A DNA stretch of 64,000 nucleotides from Candidatus Methylacidiphilum fumarolicum (lineage in GTDB: Bacteria; Verrucomicrobiota; Verrucomicrobiia; Methylacidiphilales; Methylacidiphilaceae): positions 1,984,001 to 2,048,000 of the forward strand of contig NZ_OX458932.1 in NCBI RefSeq assembly GCF_949774925.1, read 5' to 3'. The translations under genes were made by a program, and so were the position numbers. The notes under the pieces are model-generated. The model was given only the letters and a program-made list of their open reading frames with translations. It did not search any database and had not been told where the DNA came from. This document shows, piece after piece, positions 63,479 through 64,000 of this stretch (position 1 is the first letter of the stretch; the number at the start of each line of letters is the position of its first letter).

Positions 63479-64000
63479 CTAATTGGCTAGAAGACCTTTT
63501 AAAGACAAAAGATTTCTCATTTGCCGACAAAATTCTGGAATATCCTTAGCGCCTAAAAGAGCAGAAACCATGACTATTCGATCAGCTCCAGCAGACAAAA
63601 CCAAAGAAATATTTTCTTTATTTATCCCTCCGATGAAAAAGACCGGTTTTTTAATCCTCTCTTTGATCGTAGCTATCGATTCGATCCCAACAGGAAGATA
63701 ATCAGGCTTGGTTGGTGTTTTAAAAATAGGTCCAAAGGCTATATAATCTACTGGCTCTTGGGCAGCAGCTAGAGCTTGAGAGAGAGTATGAGTCGATTTC
63801 CCGATTAAGAACTCCTCACTCAAGTATTTCCTTGCCTGTTCAATTGGCATATCCTCTTGACCCAAATGCACTCCATCGGCCCCTATTTCCAAAGCTATAT
63901 CCGGATAATCGTTGATTATAAAAAGAATCTCTTTCTCCACTAAGCTCGATTGTATTTCTCGGGCAAGTTCTGCGATTTTCCTTTTTTCTAGATTTTTTGC
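63479..64000 (-). CDS. thiE: Thiamine-phosphate synthase, N-terminus outside window
   Basis: Joins the pyrimidine and thiazole halves of thiamine. The reading frame is open to the right edge; about 173 residues are visible. Family marks: 'INDYPDIALEIGADGVHLGQEDMP', 'IGKSTHTLSQA', 'YIAFGPIFKTPTKPD', 'VFFIGGINKENISLVLSAGADRIVMVSALL'. The part missing at the N-terminus should be about 35-40 residues. A TPP riboswitch cannot be judged because the upstream region is outside. Confidence 0.92.
   Translation of the reverse strand, partial: AKNLEKRKIAELAREIQSSLVEKEILFIINDYPDIALEIGADGVHLGQEDMPIEQARKYLSEEFLIGKSTHTLSQALAAAQEPVDYIAFGPIFKTPTKPDYLPVGIESIATIKERIKKPVFFIGGINKENISLVLSAGADRIVMVSALLGAKDIPEFCRQMRNLLSLKGLLAN

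Noticed and set aside
1-64000. CRISPR array to accompany csx3
   Set aside because: I looked for regularly spaced 25-40 nt repeats, particularly at 46-48.4 kb and in gaps, and found none.
1-64000. tRNA or rRNA genes
   Set aside because: T-loop-like strings such as GTTCGA occur at about 2047 and 2080 but within the HEARO-like element and without a cloverleaf. No other candidate was seen.

Overview
The window reads as one continuous stretch of bacterial chromosome, AT-rich (roughly 40% GC by eye) and dense with genes. I infer an acidophilic, thermophilic verrucomicrobial methanotroph of the Methylacidiphilum type. The grounds are the overall protein flavour, the Gram-negative envelope genes (KDO transferase, beta-barrel protein), the C1-related formate-tetrahydrofolate ligase, PEP carboxylase, a b558-type succinate dehydrogenase, and the many small IS200/IS605-type elements. 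This is recognition from memory, not a database match. Both window edges cut genes: an aldehyde dehydrogenase on the left and thiE on the right. I see no rRNA, no tRNA and no CRISPR array.

Layout. 1-7.99 kb (minus strand): succinate-semialdehyde-type dehydrogenase, a secreted protein with a duplicated domain, an oxidase-assembly-like group (DUF420 membrane protein, SCO1, ABC-2 permease, ABC ATPase), KDO transferase and a tyrosine recombinase. Two non-coding mobile-element relics sit exactly at gene ends here. 8.0-9.2 kb: decayed tnpB. 9.25-15.6 kb: PEP carboxylase, then branched-chain amino-acid genes leuA, ilvC, ilvN. 15.9-28.9 kb: acyP, nagZ, an acyl-AMP ligase-like protein, the phoH / HD hydrolase / ybeY / recO operon, an FMN reductase, alanine dehydrogenase, a LipM-like transferase, FKBP, and a polyprenyl synthase with a small partner. 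29.1-32.5 kb: a GC-rich accessory island with an IS605-type element (intact tnpA, broken tnpB) and a second, more decayed tnpB element. 33-43.5 kb: pstSCAB, a BASS-type transporter, sdhCAB, a HAD hydrolase and folC. 43.8-46 kb: CNNM/CorC-type protein and a DUF374 acyltransferase. 46-48.4 kb: a second accessory island with an orphan Csx3/Crn3-like ring-nuclease gene, a gene apparently split by one stop codon, and a resident gene fused to a tnpB tail. 48.4-64 kb: aldo/keto reductase, lepA-lepB, a 56-residue membrane protein, UspA, fhs, a ResB-like cytochrome c assembly protein, pheS, ileS, a surface beta-barrel protein with a clear terminator, quinone oxidoreductase and thiE.

The most interesting material is in the mobile DNA. 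(1) A solitary HEARO/omega-RNA-like element at 1908-2136 has no nuclease gene, and its last base completes the stop codon of the neighbouring gene. (2) A relic at 4118-4584 supplies the stop codon of one ABC-transporter gene and the ribosome binding site of the next. (3) One IS family left three pieces (31.3-32.5 kb, 46.02 kb, 47.9-48.3 kb), recognisable by shared end sequences. (4) The orphan csx3-like gene lies between two of those pieces.
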